Counted from the stretch's first letter, positions 33,722 through 42,525 are shown. The stretch is 64,000 nt of DNA from Chryseobacterium sp. (GCA_027492795.1 JAPUEB010000025.1:1-64000), one strand, 5' to 3'. Numbers and translations: made by a program. The notes: a model not told the origin generated them from the sequence alone.

Positions 33722-33726
33722 CCGTT

Positions 33727-35655
33727 ATGAATTTTTTTAAGGAATTTAGATTTCAGGAATTGCTTGTTTTGCTTTACAGGCTTCTTTTGGCGTATTTTTT
33801 CTACCAAATCGCACGTTTGCTTTTTTGGTTTTATAATAAAGATTTAATAAAAGTTGATTCCGTTTCAGATTATTTTTCCCTCGCTTTCTACGGAACGGCT
33901 TTCGATACTACGGCGATTCTGTATGTAAACTCGCTTTTTATTTTATTGAGTTTGATTCCGATCATCATCAACACCAAAAAATCCTATCAAAAATTTCTGT
34001 TTTGGCTGTATTTCATTATGAATGGAATTGCTTACGGAATGAATTTTGGGGATTTTGTGTATTACAAGTTCAGTCAGGCTCGTCTTACTACTGCTGCATT
34101 ACACGTAGCACAGCACGAAAGCAATCTTTCAAAAATCTTTTTTGTCTCTATAATTCAACATCCTTTTGTGCTCATTTGGTTTGCGGTCTTGATGGCGCTT
34201 TGGGTTTTTCTTTACAAAAAAGTGAAAATTACAGAGCGAAAACCACAAAAATTAGTTCCCTATTTTATTTTGTCGATTCTCATGCTTTGCGCGGTTGCAA
34301 CGCTTGTTGTAGGTGGGATTCGCGGTGATTTTAAACATTCTACACGACCGATAAATCTGGTGGATGCCAATAAACACGTAAAAAATCCGGCGCAGGGAAA
34401 TTTGGTTTTGAACAGCGTTTTTTCGTTTTTTAGGACGATTGATACCAATAATTTCGAGGAAGTACATTTTGTGGACGAAAAATTTATTGAGGAAAATATT
34501 CAACCCTATAAATTGTATGAAAGAAATGTGAAAAACCATCCAAACATCGTGATTTTCATCGTGGAATCTTTCGGAAGGGAATATTCCGGAGCGTTTAACG
34601 AAGAAAAAAACATTAAAGATTACGTTTCATACACGCCTTTCATCGACAGTTTGGCGAAAGAAAGTTTAATTTTTCCAAATGCTTTTGCCAACGGAAGACA
34701 ATCCATCCACGGAATGAGCAGCGTTTTGGCAGGAATTCCCGCTTTGAAAGACGCTTTCACTAGTTCTCCTTATGCCAATCAAAATATTCAGTCGATTGTT
34801 TCGGTTTGCAACGATTTGGGTTATGACACGTCGTTTTACCACGGCGCTCCCAACGGAAGTATGGGATTTCAAGGTTTTGGAAATATTTTGGGTTTCAAAC
34901 ATTATTTTGGCAAAAACGAATACAATAATGAGGAGGATTGGGACGGAATGTGGGCAATTTGGGACGAACCTTTTCTGCAATATTTCGCAAAAAATACCGG
35001 AAAAACACAACCTTTTATGGCAACCGTTTTCACGGCTTCATCGCATCATCCCTTTAAAGTTCCAGAAAAATACGCCGGAAAGTTTAAAAAAGGAAAAATT
35101 GAAATGCACCAACCGATGCAATACACCGATTACGCCATCCAAAAATATTTTGAAACCGCTAAAAAAATGCCTTGGTTCCAAAACACAATTTTTGTGATAA
35201 CTGGCGATCACACCAATCAAACTTATTACAATGAATATGAAAAGGCGTTGAATCGATTTGCAGTTCCGTTACTTTTCTATTCGCCAAATCCAGCTTATCA
35301 ATTGAAAGGAGTGAATAACGAAATCGCTCAACAGATGGACGTTTATCCTACGCTTGCAGATTTAATAGGATACAACAAAAAAATCCGAAGTTGGGGTAGA
35401 AGTTTGGTGAGCAACAAACCTTACACGCAAATTTTGGTAAACTCCGATTCTGTTTTAGAAAACTTCATCATCGGAAATAATATCTACAGATTCGACGGAA
35501 AAGAAGTGGTTGGAATTTTTGCAATGGACGATTTGAATATGGAAAAAAACCTGATTGATAAAATGAAAGACGCTGAAACCGAAAAAAATAAGATGATTGC
35601 GAAAGCGTGGTATCAGGATTATATGAACAGGGTGATTAATAGAAAACTGAAGTAG
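33727..35655 (+). CDS. LTA-synthase-family membrane sulfatase/phosphotransferase
   Basis: 642 residues. About five transmembrane helices in the first about 170 residues, then an extracytoplasmic alkaline-phosphatase-superfamily domain. Metal/catalytic residues: E280 in IVESFG, nucleophile S326 in NGRQSIHGMSSVLAG (Ser where Gram-positive LtaS has Thr), and D494-H495 in TGDHTNQ. In Gram-negatives such proteins transfer phosphoglycerol or phosphoethanolamine to lipids or glycans; teichoic acid is not expected here. Monocistronic with an imperfect terminator. Confidence 0.87.
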   Translation: MNFFKEFRFQELLVLLYRLLLAYFFYQIARLLFWFYNKDLIKVDSVSDYFSLAFYGTAFDTTAILYVNSLFILLSLIPIIINTKKSYQKFLFWLYFIMNGIAYGMNFGDFVYYKFSQARLTTAALHVAQHESNLSKIFFVSIIQHPFVLIWFAVLMALWVFLYKKVKITERKPQKLVPYFILSILMLCAVATLVVGGIRGDFKHSTRPINLVDANKHVKNPAQGNLVLNSVFSFFRTIDTNNFEEVHFVDEKFIEENIQPYKLYERNVKNHPNIVIFIVESFGREYSGAFNEEKNIKDYVSYTPFIDSLAKESLIFPNAFANGRQSIHGMSSVLAGIPALKDAFTSSPYANQNIQSIVSVCNDLGYDTSFYHGAPNGSMGFQGFGNILGFKHYFGKNEYNNEEDWDGMWAIWDEPFLQYFAKNTGKTQPFMATVFTASSHHPFKVPEKYAGKFKKGKIEMHQPMQYTDYAIQKYFETAKKMPWFQNTIFVITGDHTNQTYYNEYEKALNRFAVPLLFYSPNPAYQLKGVNNEIAQQMDVYPTLADLIGYNKKIRSWGRSLVSNKPYTQILVNSDSVLENFIIGNNIYRFDGKEVVGIFAMDDLNMEKNLIDKMKDAETEKNKMIAKAWYQDYMNRVINRKLK

Positions 35656-35667
35656 AGAATTGATAAG

Positions 35668-35707
35668 ACTATCATTCGATTTTTATTGAATAGGGTAGTT
35701 TTCTTTT
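35668..35707 (+). terminator. Imperfect terminator
   Basis: ACTATC-ATTC pairs with GAAT-(AG)-GGTAGT, loop about 10 nt, followed by TTTTCTTTT. The bulge makes it weaker than the others. Confidence 0.45.
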
Positions 35708-35799
35708 AAAATGATCATTATTCTGCTCATTTTAGGGTGAGTAAAACAAACCAAGCTTTAATCTTGTAAATTATAATCAATTTCTGAAATATTTCTGAA

Positions 35800-36612
35800 T
35801 TAAGAATTGGATTTCCAATTTTCAATCATTTCAAAAAAAGTGGAATGGTAAAATCTTTTATTTCTAATTTTGGTAACCGGAAATATCCCTTTTTCGTCGG
35901 AAATCATCAGAATTTCATCTGCTTTTTGGCTTTCAAAACCTATCATTTCTGCCTGTTCAATTTCTGCAAGTTGATTTTTGTGTACAAAAGTGAGAAAACT
36001 TTCCATCAAAGGAGATATAAATGCTCCTTCTGTTTGCTTGGCGACTTTTATAGTTTTACCTTCTAAAAAAAGAAGATTTCCGTAGATGCTTCGTGCAATT
36101 CTTTTGTTGGGATTCAACAAAATTACATCATCCAAATCGTTTTCGGAGGCGTAAATTTCTGCGTAAATATTTTCTGGGCAATGCACGTGGATATTGCTTA
36201 AAAGATGAGTATTTACAGTCAATTCCTTTATCATATCCATCTCAATTTCCTTTTGTAAACCGAAAATATCAGAAACAGGATTCACCTCAAAAAAGAAGGA
36301 AACTCCAGATTTTTGTAGTGGGTTTTCATCAGAATTTCTATAAGCCATGAAAGTAATAATACCTTCCGAAACACCTTTGCCAATCACATTTTCCTGAAAT
36401 AAATTTTGGAAAAACTCCAAAGTGTAAGAAAGCGGAATATTCATTCTCATTTTTCGCATGGAAGCCATCAAGAAAAAATAGCATTCTTCTGCCATTACGA
36501 GTTGTGAATTTTTAACAAAGAAAAACACTTTCACAGCGTCTCCGTAAAGAAAGGCGCGGTTTTTCAATTCAATTTGTTCCGAAGTGAAAATACTTTGTTC
36601 CGAAATTGCCAT
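35800..36612 (-). CDS. Aminotransferase class IV-fold protein, apparently lacking the PLP lysine
   Basis: 270 residues with the class IV fold (PabC / branched-chain type): NRAFLYGDAV near residue 18, then LDDVILLNPNKRIARSI (160-176). In active members a Lys lies in the segment before this block and a Glu follows (pattern E-x4-N). Here the corresponding run SNIHVHCPENIYAE (139-152) has no Lys, and the Glu position reads Ala/Arg (RIARSIYGN). I infer a protein that no longer does transamination, or does different chemistry. It shares strand with a START-like gene 70 bp upstream. Confidence 0.7.
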   Translation of the reverse strand: MAISEQSIFTSEQIELKNRAFLYGDAVKVFFFVKNSQLVMAEECYFFLMASMRKMRMNIPLSYTLEFFQNLFQENVIGKGVSEGIITFMAYRNSDENPLQKSGVSFFFEVNPVSDIFGLQKEIEMDMIKELTVNTHLLSNIHVHCPENIYAEIYASENDLDDVILLNPNKRIARSIYGNLLFLEGKTIKVAKQTEGAFISPLMESFLTFVHKNQLAEIEQAEMIGFESQKADEILMISDEKGIFPVTKIRNKRFYHSTFFEMIENWKSNS

Positions 36613-36681
36613 CGTAAGAATTTAAGTAAAAAAAATAATGAACGAAGAATCGCCCATCATTATTAAAAAATAGTAAAAAAA

Positions 36682-37068
36682 TTATGCTGCTCCCAGTTTT
36701 ATCTGTAAGTTTTCTATTAAATTTTCCCAGTAGAGGCGGTTTTCTTCCTGATCTTCGGGCATGCAAAAATCGGTAACGTTTAGCGAAAGATCTTCTGTAA
36801 TTTCGTCAATAACTATTGTCATTTCGAAGAAGTTTTTGGTCCCTTCGTCTTCTTCCCAACGAAAACGCACAAAACTTTCTGGTTTATAACGAATTAAAGT
36901 GGCTTTTTCGGCAGGTCCACCTCCCCAACTGAAATAAAAATCGTCTCCCTTTTCGCTTACTTCATCTGCAAACCACTCTGCAAGACCTTCTGCGCTTGCC
37001 ATGTATTCGTATAAAATTTCCGAAAGACAGTGCATAGGAAATTCATATTGCACTTTCTGCTTCGCCAT
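36682..37068 (-). CDS. START-like (SRPBCC) domain protein
   Basis: 128 residues from ATG 37066-37068, with a GTG three codons upstream as alternative. Small helix-grip fold: MHCLSEILYEYMASAEGLAEWFADEV, SFVRFRWEEDEGTKNFFEM, then a long C-terminal helix (QEENRLYWENLIENLQIK). SRPBCC proteins bind hydrophobic ligands; the ligand here is unknown. Acidic and cytoplasmic. Confidence 0.83.
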   Translation of the reverse strand: MAKQKVQYEFPMHCLSEILYEYMASAEGLAEWFADEVSEKGDDFYFSWGGGPAEKATLIRYKPESFVRFRWEEDEGTKNFFEMTIVIDEITEDLSLNVTDFCMPEDQEENRLYWENLIENLQIKLGAA

Positions 37069-37143
37069 ATTGTTCACTTATTAATGTGGCGCAATATATA
37101 AATTAATTTTTTAAAAATGCAACACAAACCATATGATTTTTAT

Positions 37144-38319
37144 CTATAGCCCGTCTAAAGCTTCCAGTATAATTCTACAGCCTTGTTCTATCTCATTTTC
37201 AGAGATATTTAGCGGCGGCGAAATTCGTAAATATTCGTTGCGATAAAGCTGCCAGAAAACAATTAAACCTTTTTCCATACAGCGTTTTGCAATCTCTAAA
37301 GTATATTCCGGAGAACCTAAATTTACCGCCAACATCAAGCCTTTTCCGTTGATGTTTTTAATTTTCGGATGAACCAGAAGTTCACGAAAAAGTTTTTCTT
37401 TTTTCTCGATTTCGTTCATTAGGCCGCTTCCCAAAATTTCTTCTAAAGTTGCCAAACTTGCCGCCGCTATCAATGGATTTCCCCCAAAAGTAGTGATATG
37501 TCCCAATTTTGGAGAATGCGAAAGGGTTTCCATTATTTTTTTGGAACTCATAAAAGCGCCAACCGGAACTCCACCTCCCATTCCTTTTCCCAACACCAAA
37601 ACATCTGGAACGATGCCGAAATGTTCAAAAGAAAAAAGTTTTCCGGTTCGTCCGAAGCCGGGCTGAATTTCATCTAAAATAAGTAAAGCACCAACTTCCT
37701 CACAACGTTTTTTTAAGTTTTTGAAATAATTTTCGTCTGGAACCAAAAAACCTGCCGCTCCCTGAATGGTTTCTGCGATTACACAGGCTGTTTTTTCGGT
37801 AATTTTTTCAAATTCTTTCTCATTATTAAATTCTATAAAATCTATTAAAGGTAATAATGGGCGAAATTCTCGTTTATGAAATTCATTTCCGGAAACCGAA
37901 AGTGCACCATGAGTATTGCCGTGATAAGAATTTTTCATAGAGATGATTTCTTCTCTTCCGGTGTATCTTTTTGCCAGTTTTAAAGCCCCATCAATCGCTT
38001 CTGCGCCAGAATTTACCAAATAGGTTGCTTCCAAAGGATTGGGAGTTGCTTCTGCCAATAGTTTGCAAAGTGCGACGGGTTTTTCCTGTGCATATTCTCC
38101 GTAAACCATTACGTGCAGATATTTTTCTGCCTGATCTTTTATCGCGGAAACAATTTTTGGATGCGAATGTCCCAACGTATTTGCAGAAACTCCCGCCACA
38201 AAATCGAGGTATTTTTTGCCGTCTTTGCCAAAAATATAGGAACCTTCGGCTTTTTCAACTTCAAAACCGGCTGCGAATTTTGTGGTTTGGGCTTGGTATT
38301 TAAAGAAATCTTGTTGCAT
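37144..38319 (-). CDS. Class III aminotransferase (acetylornithine/ornithine type)
   Basis: 391 residues. PLP-binding lysine K245 in LGKGMGGGVP, D216 in LILDEIQPGFGRTG, and the phosphate-binding VNSGAEAIDGALKLA. The length and the NEFHKREFRPLLP block match acetylornithine/ornithine/4-aminobutyrate aminotransferases. Cytoplasmic. No arginine-pathway genes lie next to it, so the substrate is not settled by context. Confidence 0.9.
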   Translation of the reverse strand: MQQDFFKYQAQTTKFAAGFEVEKAEGSYIFGKDGKKYLDFVAGVSANTLGHSHPKIVSAIKDQAEKYLHVMVYGEYAQEKPVALCKLLAEATPNPLEATYLVNSGAEAIDGALKLAKRYTGREEIISMKNSYHGNTHGALSVSGNEFHKREFRPLLPLIDFIEFNNEKEFEKITEKTACVIAETIQGAAGFLVPDENYFKNLKKRCEEVGALLILDEIQPGFGRTGKLFSFEHFGIVPDVLVLGKGMGGGVPVGAFMSSKKIMETLSHSPKLGHITTFGGNPLIAAASLATLEEILGSGLMNEIEKKEKLFRELLVHPKIKNINGKGLMLAVNLGSPEYTLEIAKRCMEKGLIVFWQLYRNEYLRISPPLNISENEIEQGCRIILEALDGL

Positions 38320-38528
38320 GGTGCAAAAATAGAAAAAACCGCCAATTGGTAGTCGGTTTGTATTTTTGGAACGTCAGAGAAATTCATTAGTTGAAAAAAG
38401 TTAGGGTGTTTTTTCAAAATAATGCATTTGCGGACAATTTTTATTGGTGGGGTTTCGGATAGTTGTGACGAATTATAATAAAGCAAATTTAATCCTAAAT
38501 AATATAAAGCTTTCGGTACAACATTTGA

Positions 38529-38536
38529 TAATTTTG
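38529..38536 (+). promoter_or_regulatory. Candidate -7 element (TAATTTTG)
   Basis: Exact TAnnTTTG match, 23 bp before the ATG of the 44-aa gene. Confidence 0.4.
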
Positions 38537-38558
38537 TTCCAATTAAAACAAATAAATT

Positions 38559-38693
38559 ATGAATCCAGTACTTTTAAGAAGAATCCTGATGTGGGTTGCA
38601 CCCATCGCAATTGGCTATATCGTAAAAAAATACGAAGAAAAGCAAGCCAAAAAGCAGCAGGAAAAAGCAATGGCAAACCGAGTTGCCCCGTAA
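38559..38693 (+). CDS. 44-residue protein with one hydrophobic helix
   Basis: ATG 38559 to TAA 38693. Hydrophobic N-terminal segment (ILMWVAPIAIGYIV) followed by a highly charged Lys/Glu/Gln tail (KKYEEKQAKKQQEKA). It is framed by a -7 element and a strong terminator, so it is a complete transcription unit. It lies 160 bp before the cell-wall hydrolase cassette but is separated from it by that terminator. Function unknown. Confidence 0.6.
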   Translation: MNPVLLRRILMWVAPIAIGYIVKKYEEKQAKKQQEKAMANRVAP

Positions 38694-38699
38694 ATAAAG

Positions 38700-38726
38700 A
38701 CCTCACTTTTCGTGAGGTTTTTTTTA
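38700..38726 (+). terminator. Strong rho-independent terminator
   Basis: ACCTCAC / GTGAGGT, loop TTTTC, followed by T8 or more, 6 bp after the stop of the 44-aa gene. Confidence 0.85.
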
Positions 38727-38851
38727 TTTTTTGAAAAAAAAAGTATTTTTTCTTCTCTTGTAATGAAATAATTTCTAATTTTGATTGCAACTAACTAATA
38801 ACCATTTTGTTTCGGAATATTTTCTGGAACGAAAACTTAATTTTTTTTATC

Positions 38852-39784
38852 ATGAGTACTATTTCTTTTTCCATTCAGGCTATGAGAAGAATTCTCCGTC
38901 TGAACTATTTTCCGTTTAATGAAAATAATTTACTGGTTTTTGGCATTCGTGGAGCTTTGCCAGAAAATTTAAATACCTGTTCAGAATTTCGTTCACAGCA
39001 CAAACTGCAAGATTCCCAAATAAATTTTTTGAATCCGCGCTGCACATTAGGAATTTTTGACGTTTTGGAGAATAAGATGGCTCTTTTTCCGGGGAGTACC
39101 GTTCCTTTTTTGGAATATATGAAAAAGCAGAAAGCAAGACCCTCCGTTAAGATTTCTAATTCCATTATGAGCGGATATTATTCATATTACTCTAAGGGAA
39201 CCCATAATCCAAGTCCACAAACTGCTCATGCTGCTCTAAGGCTTATGACAAACGTTTTTTTGCGACGAAGCATCAATGATTTGGTTTTCGATAATTCGGA
39301 TACCATTGATGTTTCTAACCCGAACGACAATATCCATGCTGCTTACTGCGATTCTGTGAATGGCAACTATAGCAGTGCCGGTTGCCAAGTAATTGTAGGG
39401 CAACCGAAATGCCTAAGAAGGGGTCAGAACAGTAGCGATACATCTTACTGGAAAAAATTTCACGATATCATTTATTCAAAACCTCAAAATAATTTTGACT
39501 ATATGCTTTTGCGCTATGTAGATGCTGAAGCAGCAAGCATAAAACCTGAAAATAACCTTAATGCAAGGCTTCGCTTTGGCTCAAATGGTTTTAAGGTAAA
39601 AGAACTGCAAGAGAGACTAAGGGATAAAGGATTATACAACTCAACATCGGATGGAAAATTTTTACGAGATACTCTGTTGGCGGTATACCAATTTCAAAAA
39701 ATTGAGTTTGGAATGTCGCAAGCAGACGGTGTTGTAGGAAACAAAACTGCCGAATTACTTCATTTGGAATTGCCTAATTTTTAA
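38852..39784 (+). CDS. Putative cell-wall enzyme: YkuD-like signature plus peptidoglycan-binding domain
   Basis: 310 residues from ATG 38852; the frame is open from TTG 38807. Residues about 238-306 form a PG_binding_1-like domain (LRFGSNGFKVKELQERLRDK ... VVGNKTAELL). The N-terminal region has no domain I can name, but NIHAAYCD (H162) followed by SSAGCQV (S175, C178) has the arrangement of L,D-transpeptidase (YkuD) active sites (H, then S/T-x-G-C). No signal peptide and no transmembrane helix, so export needs another route. The next gene, 12 bp downstream, is a muramidase, which supports a joint role in peptidoglycan attack. Confidence 0.6.
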   Translation: MSTISFSIQAMRRILRLNYFPFNENNLLVFGIRGALPENLNTCSEFRSQHKLQDSQINFLNPRCTLGIFDVLENKMALFPGSTVPFLEYMKKQKARPSVKISNSIMSGYYSYYSKGTHNPSPQTAHAALRLMTNVFLRRSINDLVFDNSDTIDVSNPNDNIHAAYCDSVNGNYSSAGCQVIVGQPKCLRRGQNSSDTSYWKKFHDIIYSKPQNNFDYMLLRYVDAEAASIKPENNLNARLRFGSNGFKVKELQERLRDKGLYNSTSDGKFLRDTLLAVYQFQKIEFGMSQADGVVGNKTAELLHLELPNF

Positions 39785-39796
39785 AGACTATTTATC

Positions 39797-40711
39797 ATGC
39801 CAACACCATTAGAGCCCAGAATTAAAAGGATACAGAAAAAACTCGCTGTATCACAAACAGGAATTTACGATTTGCCAACTTGCAATGAGCTGGAAAAAGC
39901 ACTCGGACTCTTGGTTTCCGACCTTAATCTTTTCGATAAAAAGAAAAATATACAGAGAAAACTCGGATTTACCGGAAGAGACGTTGACGGGATTTTTGGA
40001 GTAAATACCACCACCAGAATAGAAATGTTTCTGGATACTCGTCTTCCAGATTTGCCAGCTGGTGCAACCATGATTGTTTCAAAAAAATCTTTGGACCTTG
40101 TTTTGGAAAGCGAAATTTCTTCAAGAGCCGCCTATAATTCAAGATACAAATTTCCTATTCGTCCAGGTGGAGCAAGCGGAATTACCATCGGAATTGGATA
40201 TGATTTGGGCTACGTTTCTGCCGCCGAATTTGAAAGAGATTGGAAAAATAAAATTTCAGACAGTAAATACAGTAAACTGAAAACCGTTGTTGGAAAAACC
40301 GGAAATGCTGCCCAAAATGCACTAACTGCTTCCATAAAATCTGTTGAGGTGCCTTTTGAAGCCGCTTTGGAAGTTTTTTACACAATTTCTGTTCCCGTTT
40401 ACGCCAAACAAACTTCAAGAATTTATCCAGGTATCGAACTTCTTCCTCCCGATGCTCAAGGAGCGCTTTTATCGTTGGTTTACAATCGTGGAGCGAGTTT
40501 AGACGGCGACCGCAGAATCGAAATGAAGAATATCGCAAATTGGGTTTCAAAAAATAATACCAAAAAAATTGCCGAAGAACTTCGCAGTATGAAAAGGCTT
40601 TGGATAAACGATCCTGCAGTAAGGGGAGTTGCGCTGCGACGGGAAAAAGAAGCTCAACTTGTTGAAAATTCCGGATATTTTGTTCGTCCGCAAGATTATA
40701 TTTTTGCTTAA
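39797..40711 (+). CDS. Pesticin/T4-lysozyme-type muramidase with peptidoglycan-binding domain
   Basis: 304 residues. N-terminal about 85 residues contain PG-binding-like helices (IQRKLGFTGRDVDGIFGVNT). The catalytic part begins near residue 95: E106 in ESEISSR, then SGITIGIGYDLG with T130 and D136. The T-x5-D spacing equals that of pesticin (E178, T201, D207, from memory). Predicted to cut the glycan strand of murein. No signal peptide. Its partner gene ends 12 bp upstream, so translation is probably coupled. No recognisable immunity protein, holin or secretion gene adjoins it. Confidence 0.78.
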   Translation: MPTPLEPRIKRIQKKLAVSQTGIYDLPTCNELEKALGLLVSDLNLFDKKKNIQRKLGFTGRDVDGIFGVNTTTRIEMFLDTRLPDLPAGATMIVSKKSLDLVLESEISSRAAYNSRYKFPIRPGGASGITIGIGYDLGYVSAAEFERDWKNKISDSKYSKLKTVVGKTGNAAQNALTASIKSVEVPFEAALEVFYTISVPVYAKQTSRIYPGIELLPPDAQGALLSLVYNRGASLDGDRRIEMKNIANWVSKNNTKKIAEELRSMKRLWINDPAVRGVALRREKEAQLVENSGYFVRPQDYIFA

Positions 40712-40736
40712 GAAGACGTTATTATTTATAAAAATT

Positions 40737-40766
40737 TTTGGAAAACTATTTTAATGCGTATTTTTG
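40737..40766 (+). promoter_or_regulatory. fhs promoter
   Basis: TTTG (40737-40740), 18 bp, TATTTTTG (40759-40766): a good Bacteroidota promoter 17 bp before the ATG. Confidence 0.55.
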
Positions 40767-40783
40767 ATTAAAATAAACATTTT

Positions 40784-42460
40784 ATGAGTTTCCCAACCGA
40801 TTTAGAAATTGCCCAAAGTGCAGACATAAAGCACATTAAAGAAATTGCAGCAAAGATTAATATTGCAGAAGACGATTTGGAATATTATGGTAAATACAAA
40901 GCCAAAATCCCTCTGAAATACATTGATGAAGAAAAAGTAAAAAAAGCGAAACTGATTTTGGTTTCCGCCATCAATCCCACACCTGCAGGAGAGGGAAAAA
41001 CCACTGTTTCCGTAGGACTTTGCGACGGATTGAATAAAATCGGAAAAAAAGCAATGGCAGTTCTTCGTGAACCTTCATTGGGGCCGGTTTTTGGGATTAA
41101 AGGAGGTGCAGCAGGAGGCGGTTATGCGCAAGTAATTCCGATGGTGGATATTAATTTGCACTTCACCGGAGATTTTGCAGCGATTGAAAAAGCCAACAAT
41201 TTACTTTCAGCATTAATCGACAACAATCTACAAAACAAAAAATTCTCTTTAAATATCGACCCAAGAACCATTACTTGGAAACGAGTGATGGATATGAACG
41301 ACAGAGCTTTGCGAAAAATCGTAATCGGTTTGGGAGGTGCTACCAACGGAGTTCCGCGCGAAGATAGCTTCAATATTACTCCAGCTTCCGAAGTGATGGC
41401 GATTCTTTGTATGAGCAAAGATTTTGAGGATTTGAAAAACCGTTTGGGAAATATTTTCGTGGGTTATACTTTTGATAAAAAACCAATTTATGCAAGAGAT
41501 TTGAAAGCGGAAGGAGCGATGGCAATTTTGTTGAGAGACGCCATAAAACCAAATCTTGTACAAACTTTAGAAGGAAATCCTGCCATTCTTCACGGCGGTC
41601 CTTTTGCCAATATTGCGCAAGGAACCAACACGATTATTGCAACAAAAACCGGACTTTCACTTGCTGATTATGTAGTAACGGAAGGTGGTTTCGGAGCAGA
41701 TTTGGGTGCGGAAAAATTTCTTCACATCAAATGTCATTACGCAGGTTTCAAACCGGCTGCAATGGTGATTGTTACCACGGTTCGTGCAATGCGTTATCAC
41801 GGCGGAGCAAAAAAAGGCGAATATGAAAATCCTTATTTTGAGGCCGTAAAAAAAGGCATTGAAAACCTGAAAAAACACATCGAAAATTACAAAAAACTTC
41901 AGCTGAAGCCAGTTGTAGCCATCAATCATTTTGCTACAGACTCGCAAGAGGAAATTGATTTCATTAAAGCAGAATGTGAAAAAATGGGCGTGAAAGCAAT
42001 CCTTGCAGACGAGTTTACGATGGGTGGAGAAGGAATGAAGGAACTTGCAGCAGAAGTTGTAAACGCAGCTGAAAATTACGGAAATGATTTCCAACCTTTG
42101 TATGATGTAAATGATACGGTGGAAAATAAAATCAACACCATTGCAAAGGAAATTTATGGAGCAGATGGTGTGGTTTTTTCTGCAAAAGCGAAAGCCGACA
42201 TCAAAGTTATCAATGATTTAGGACTCGATAAAATGCCTGTTTGTATGGCGAAAACCCAAAAATCCCTTTCAGATGACGAGAAGAAAATTGGAAGACCTAC
42301 CGATTTTAAAGTCACCGTTCGCGAATTTGAATTTGCAGCAGGAGCAGGTTTCATCATCCCAATTCTTGGCGATATGATGAGGATGCCTGGTTTGCCAAAC
42401 ATTCCTGCTTCCGAAAACATGGACATCGACAAAGATGGAAATATTACGGGATTGAGTTAA
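40784..42460 (+). CDS. fhs: Formate--tetrahydrofolate ligase
   Basis: 558 residues, the usual length. Converts formate, ATP and THF into 10-formyl-THF for one-carbon metabolism in the cytoplasm. P-loop-like NPTPAGEGKTTVSVGL near residue 65-80, then LREPSLGPVFGIKGGAAGGGYAQV, and HCHYAGFKPAA-like pattern seen as HIKCHYAGFKPAAMV. Complete and undamaged. It carries its own promoter and is followed by a copy of the interspersed hairpin. Confidence 0.97.
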   Translation: MSFPTDLEIAQSADIKHIKEIAAKINIAEDDLEYYGKYKAKIPLKYIDEEKVKKAKLILVSAINPTPAGEGKTTVSVGLCDGLNKIGKKAMAVLREPSLGPVFGIKGGAAGGGYAQVIPMVDINLHFTGDFAAIEKANNLLSALIDNNLQNKKFSLNIDPRTITWKRVMDMNDRALRKIVIGLGGATNGVPREDSFNITPASEVMAILCMSKDFEDLKNRLGNIFVGYTFDKKPIYARDLKAEGAMAILLRDAIKPNLVQTLEGNPAILHGGPFANIAQGTNTIIATKTGLSLADYVVTEGGFGADLGAEKFLHIKCHYAGFKPAAMVIVTTVRAMRYHGGAKKGEYENPYFEAVKKGIENLKKHIENYKKLQLKPVVAINHFATDSQEEIDFIKAECEKMGVKAILADEFTMGGEGMKELAAEVVNAAENYGNDFQPLYDVNDTVENKINTIAKEIYGADGVVFSAKAKADIKVINDLGLDKMPVCMAKTQKSLSDDEKKIGRPTDFKVTVREFEFAAGAGFIIPILGDMMRMPGLPNIPASENMDIDKDGNITGLS

Positions 42461-42482
42461 AACTCTTAAAATTATCTGTTAT

Positions 42483-42525
42483 GCCACGAATGCACGAATA
42501 TTTTATTCGTGCATTCGTGGCTTTT
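42483..42525. repeat. Interspersed hairpin repeat, copy 2
   Basis: Perfect 17-bp arms GCCACGAATGCACGAAT (42483-42499) and complement (42505-42521) with a 5-nt loop, then TTTT. The arms equal those of the element at 21722, but the loop differs. Lies 22 bp after fhs and may terminate it. Confidence 0.85.

Noticed and set aside
38807-38851. TTG start for the YkuD-like gene
   Set aside because: The upstream extension is T-rich leader sequence; ATG 38852 gives a normal N-terminus.
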